Shown here piece by piece: positions 62,410 through 64,000 of a stretch of DNA of 64,000 nucleotides; positions within the stretch are counted from its first letter, which is position 1; each line of letters starts with the position of its first letter. The notes under the pieces were generated by a model, which was not told the origin of the DNA, ran no database searches, and was given only the letters and a program-made list of their open reading frames with translations. The DNA is from Chryseobacterium lathyri (GTDB taxonomy: Bacteria > Bacteroidota > Bacteroidia > Flavobacteriales > Weeksellaceae), in the NCBI RefSeq assembly GCF_030812195.1, contig NZ_JAUSSF010000001.1:620001-684000 (forward strand), given 5' to 3'. Made by a program: the position numbers and the translations under genes.

Positions 62410-63909
62410 TTAATTGAATAATTCTACCTCCTCTCCTTTTCCTACCGGATATTCTTCTGTAAAGCATCCGAAACAGTGATTGGAAGATCCTAGAATTTCT
62501 TTCAGACTGTCCGTGCTTAAAAATTCGAGTGAATCTACACCCAGGTAATTTCTAAGCTCCTCGGTAGTCATGTTGGCCGAAATCAGATCATCTTTTGAAG
62601 GGGTATCTATTCCTAAATAGCACGGTGCAATAATAGGTGGAGAAACACTTCTGAAGTGGATCTCTTTTACGCCTGCATCTTTCAGAATTTTCACCAATCT
62701 CTTGGAAGTAGTTCCTCTTACGATAGAATCGTCTATGATCACTACTCTCTTGTCCTTGATCTCAGAAATAATTGGGTTAAGCTTAAGGTTCACTACCCTT
62801 TCTCTCATCTCTTGGGTTGGAACAATGAAACTTCTTCCGATGTATCTGTTTTTGATGAGAACCGGACGGAAAGGGATTCCTGAGGCCTTGGAAAAACCAA
62901 TAGCTGCCGGAACTCCTGAATCCGGAACTCCAATTACTACATCAGCTTCTACAGGAGCCTGTTCCCAGATCTTTTCGCCGGATTTCTCCCTGATCTCGTA
63001 TACATTGATATTTTCTAAGGTGGAGTCAGGTCTTGCGAAATAGATGTATTCAAAAGAACAAATCCTTTGCTTGCCTCTCGCTTCATTGACCATATAAGAA
63101 TTAAGCTTACCCGGTTCGTTTTCATTTGTATAAATGATTTCTCCAGGAAGAATATCACGTACATACTGAGCGCCCACAGCATCCAGTGCGACAGATTCGG
63201 AAGCTACAACATAAGTTTTTTCGTCAACAGCTCCTAAAACCAACGGACGGATCCCGTTGAAATCCCTGAAAGCAAAGAATTTATTTCTGGTCATTCCTAC
63301 TACGGAATAAGCGCCTTCAATTTTCTCCATGGTCGCTTTAATGGCTCCTCGAAGTCCTAAATCAAGATTTTTCTGGATCAATCTTAAAATGACCTCAGAA
63401 TCGGAAGTGGCTCTGAAAACTACGCCTTCAGCTTCCAATTCATTTTTTAATTCTCTCGCATTGGTAAGGTTACCGTTATGCGCTATAGAAAGAATAATCT
63501 GGTCGTATTCGTTTTTCGCGAAGAACGGCTGGAAATTATACTTCTTTTTGTCTCCTGCAGTAGTGTAACGGGTATGCCCGATTGCAGAATTTCCCATAAA
63601 AGCTTCAGGATCCTGGATCTCTTTATAAACATCCAAAACCAAACCCTCATCTTTCATATTGGTGATTTTTCCGTCTTTTAAAACAGAAATACCGCACGCT
63701 TCCTGGCCTCTGTGCTGTAAAGCAAAAAGACCGAATTGCGAAAGAGAAAACGTATCAAGATCATTATCAGAATACATTCCGAAGATACCGCACTCCTCAT
63801 TTGGAGCATCCAGTCTTTCTTCTTCTTGCGTTCTGAAAAGATTTCTTCCGTAGGTTTGAGTTTCAAACTGTTTTAAATATTCACTTTTATGAATGTCTAA
63901 ACTTTTCAT
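62410..63909 (-). CDS. purF: Amidophosphoribosyltransferase
   Basis: 499 residues. The glutaminase nucleophile is Cys40 in NEECGIFGMYS, after an unusually long 39-residue lead that must be removed to free the Cys; the B. subtilis propeptide is 11 residues. The PRPP loop is VVIIDDSIVRGTTS. Four cysteines (in RICSFEY, APCYLG and NHCFGCF) match those that hold the Fe-S cluster in the B. subtilis type, so an oxygen-sensitive cluster is likely. It makes phosphoribosylamine, the first purine step. The promoter lies near the window end. Confidence 0.94.
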   Translation of the reverse strand: MKSLDIHKSEYLKQFETQTYGRNLFRTQEEERLDAPNEECGIFGMYSDNDLDTFSLSQFGLFALQHRGQEACGISVLKDGKITNMKDEGLVLDVYKEIQDPEAFMGNSAIGHTRYTTAGDKKKYNFQPFFAKNEYDQIILSIAHNGNLTNARELKNELEAEGVVFRATSDSEVILRLIQKNLDLGLRGAIKATMEKIEGAYSVVGMTRNKFFAFRDFNGIRPLVLGAVDEKTYVVASESVALDAVGAQYVRDILPGEIIYTNENEPGKLNSYMVNEARGKQRICSFEYIYFARPDSTLENINVYEIREKSGEKIWEQAPVEADVVIGVPDSGVPAAIGFSKASGIPFRPVLIKNRYIGRSFIVPTQEMRERVVNLKLNPIISEIKDKRVVIIDDSIVRGTTSKRLVKILKDAGVKEIHFRSVSPPIIAPCYLGIDTPSKDDLISANMTTEELRNYLGVDSLEFLSTDSLKEILGSSNHCFGCFTEEYPVGKGEEVELFN

Positions 63910-63940
63910 TTCTATTTTTTCTATTCTAGATCTAAGAAGT

Positions 63941-63959
63941 CAGATTTCAGATTTCAGAC
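63941..63959. repeat. Heptad tandem repeat upstream of purF
   Basis: CAGATTT occurs twice in a row (63941-63954) and a third time in part (63955-63958), about 30 bp before the purF start. It may be an intergenic repeat or part of a regulatory region. I see no promoter in the last 90 bp with certainty. Confidence 0.35.
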
Positions 63960-64000
63960 TAAAAACCAACTTCAAATTTTAATTTTGTTTGCTAACAGAT

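Noticed and set aside
1..64000. CRISPR arrays, tRNA or rRNA genes, insertion sequences, prophage
   Set aside because: No regularly spaced repeats, clover-leaf segments, transposase motifs or phage genes were found on reading both strands.

Overview
The window is chromosomal DNA from a flavobacterium, most likely Chryseobacterium or a close relative. The support is low GC, promoters with the Bacteroidota -7 element TAnnTTTG (often TATCTTTG), weak ribosome binding sites, a SusC/FecA-type receptor with an N-terminal carboxypeptidase-like domain, PorT-type outer-membrane barrels, bacillithiol-linked proteins (YtxJ, YfiT) and the four-gene 'ligase-associated' DNA-repair module. I saw no rRNA, tRNA, CRISPR array, prophage or insertion sequence.

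Layout. 1-1268 is the 3' part of a MocR-type regulator. 1379-15094 (minus) is a compact nine-gene siderophore operon read from right to left: PLP decarboxylase, NIS synthetase fused to a GNAT acyltransferase, amine N-hydroxylase, second NIS synthetase, MATE exporter, acyl carrier protein, acyl-AMP ligase, TonB-dependent receptor and PepSY membrane protein. Genes overlap or lie within 8 bp of each other. A Fe(II)/2-oxoglutarate amino-acid hydroxylase (15312-16409) is transcribed divergently. I infer a cadaverine-type hydroxamate siderophore, possibly C-hydroxylated and possibly carrying an acyl group delivered by the ACP.

16576-27611 holds ordinary accessory genes: esterases, Crp-like, GNAT, S41 peptidase, AraC-like and nucleosidase genes, and an HxlR-regulated set (FrnE-like DsbA protein, MFS pump, esterase, second MFS). 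28220-30198 has a Crp/Fnr-like regulator, a CAT-like acetyltransferase and a PPC/DUF296 protein. 30364-36140 is the exonuclease, ATP-dependent ligase, DEXH helicase and PdeM module. 36286-37708 is a TetR gene with two small membrane proteins. 37755-39202 is a deletion scar that joins an AraC gene to a headless nitrilase. 40038-42060 is an exported flavodoxin-Rid fusion with a divergent AraC regulator.

42057-46973 (minus) is a stress run: two unknown small proteins, a large catalase, CinA-like, SDR and DUF6766 proteins. A second Crp/Fnr paralog follows at 47254-47868, and a small lipoprotein at 48195-48410. 48498-50887 is a divergent EamA transporter/MocR pair. 50889-52847 is a bacillithiol-related operon. 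53005-57492 carries a DEAD-box helicase, nicotinamidase, rRNA pseudouridine synthase and aroB. 57772-61167 is a tandem array of four outer-membrane beta-barrel paralogs preceded by -24/-12 (sigma-54-type) promoters. The window ends with a glycerophosphodiester phosphodiesterase and purF.

The most interesting points are: the combined siderophore operon (decarboxylase, hydroxylase, fused NIS-GNAT, and an ACP with its ligase); the sigma-54-like promoters of the barrel array, including one promoter-terminator cassette whose gene appears deleted; a palindrome near TGAYYTKRATCA placed 33-34 bp from a -7 box at three promoters next to the two Crp/Fnr paralogs; and the AraC/nitrilase deletion fusion.
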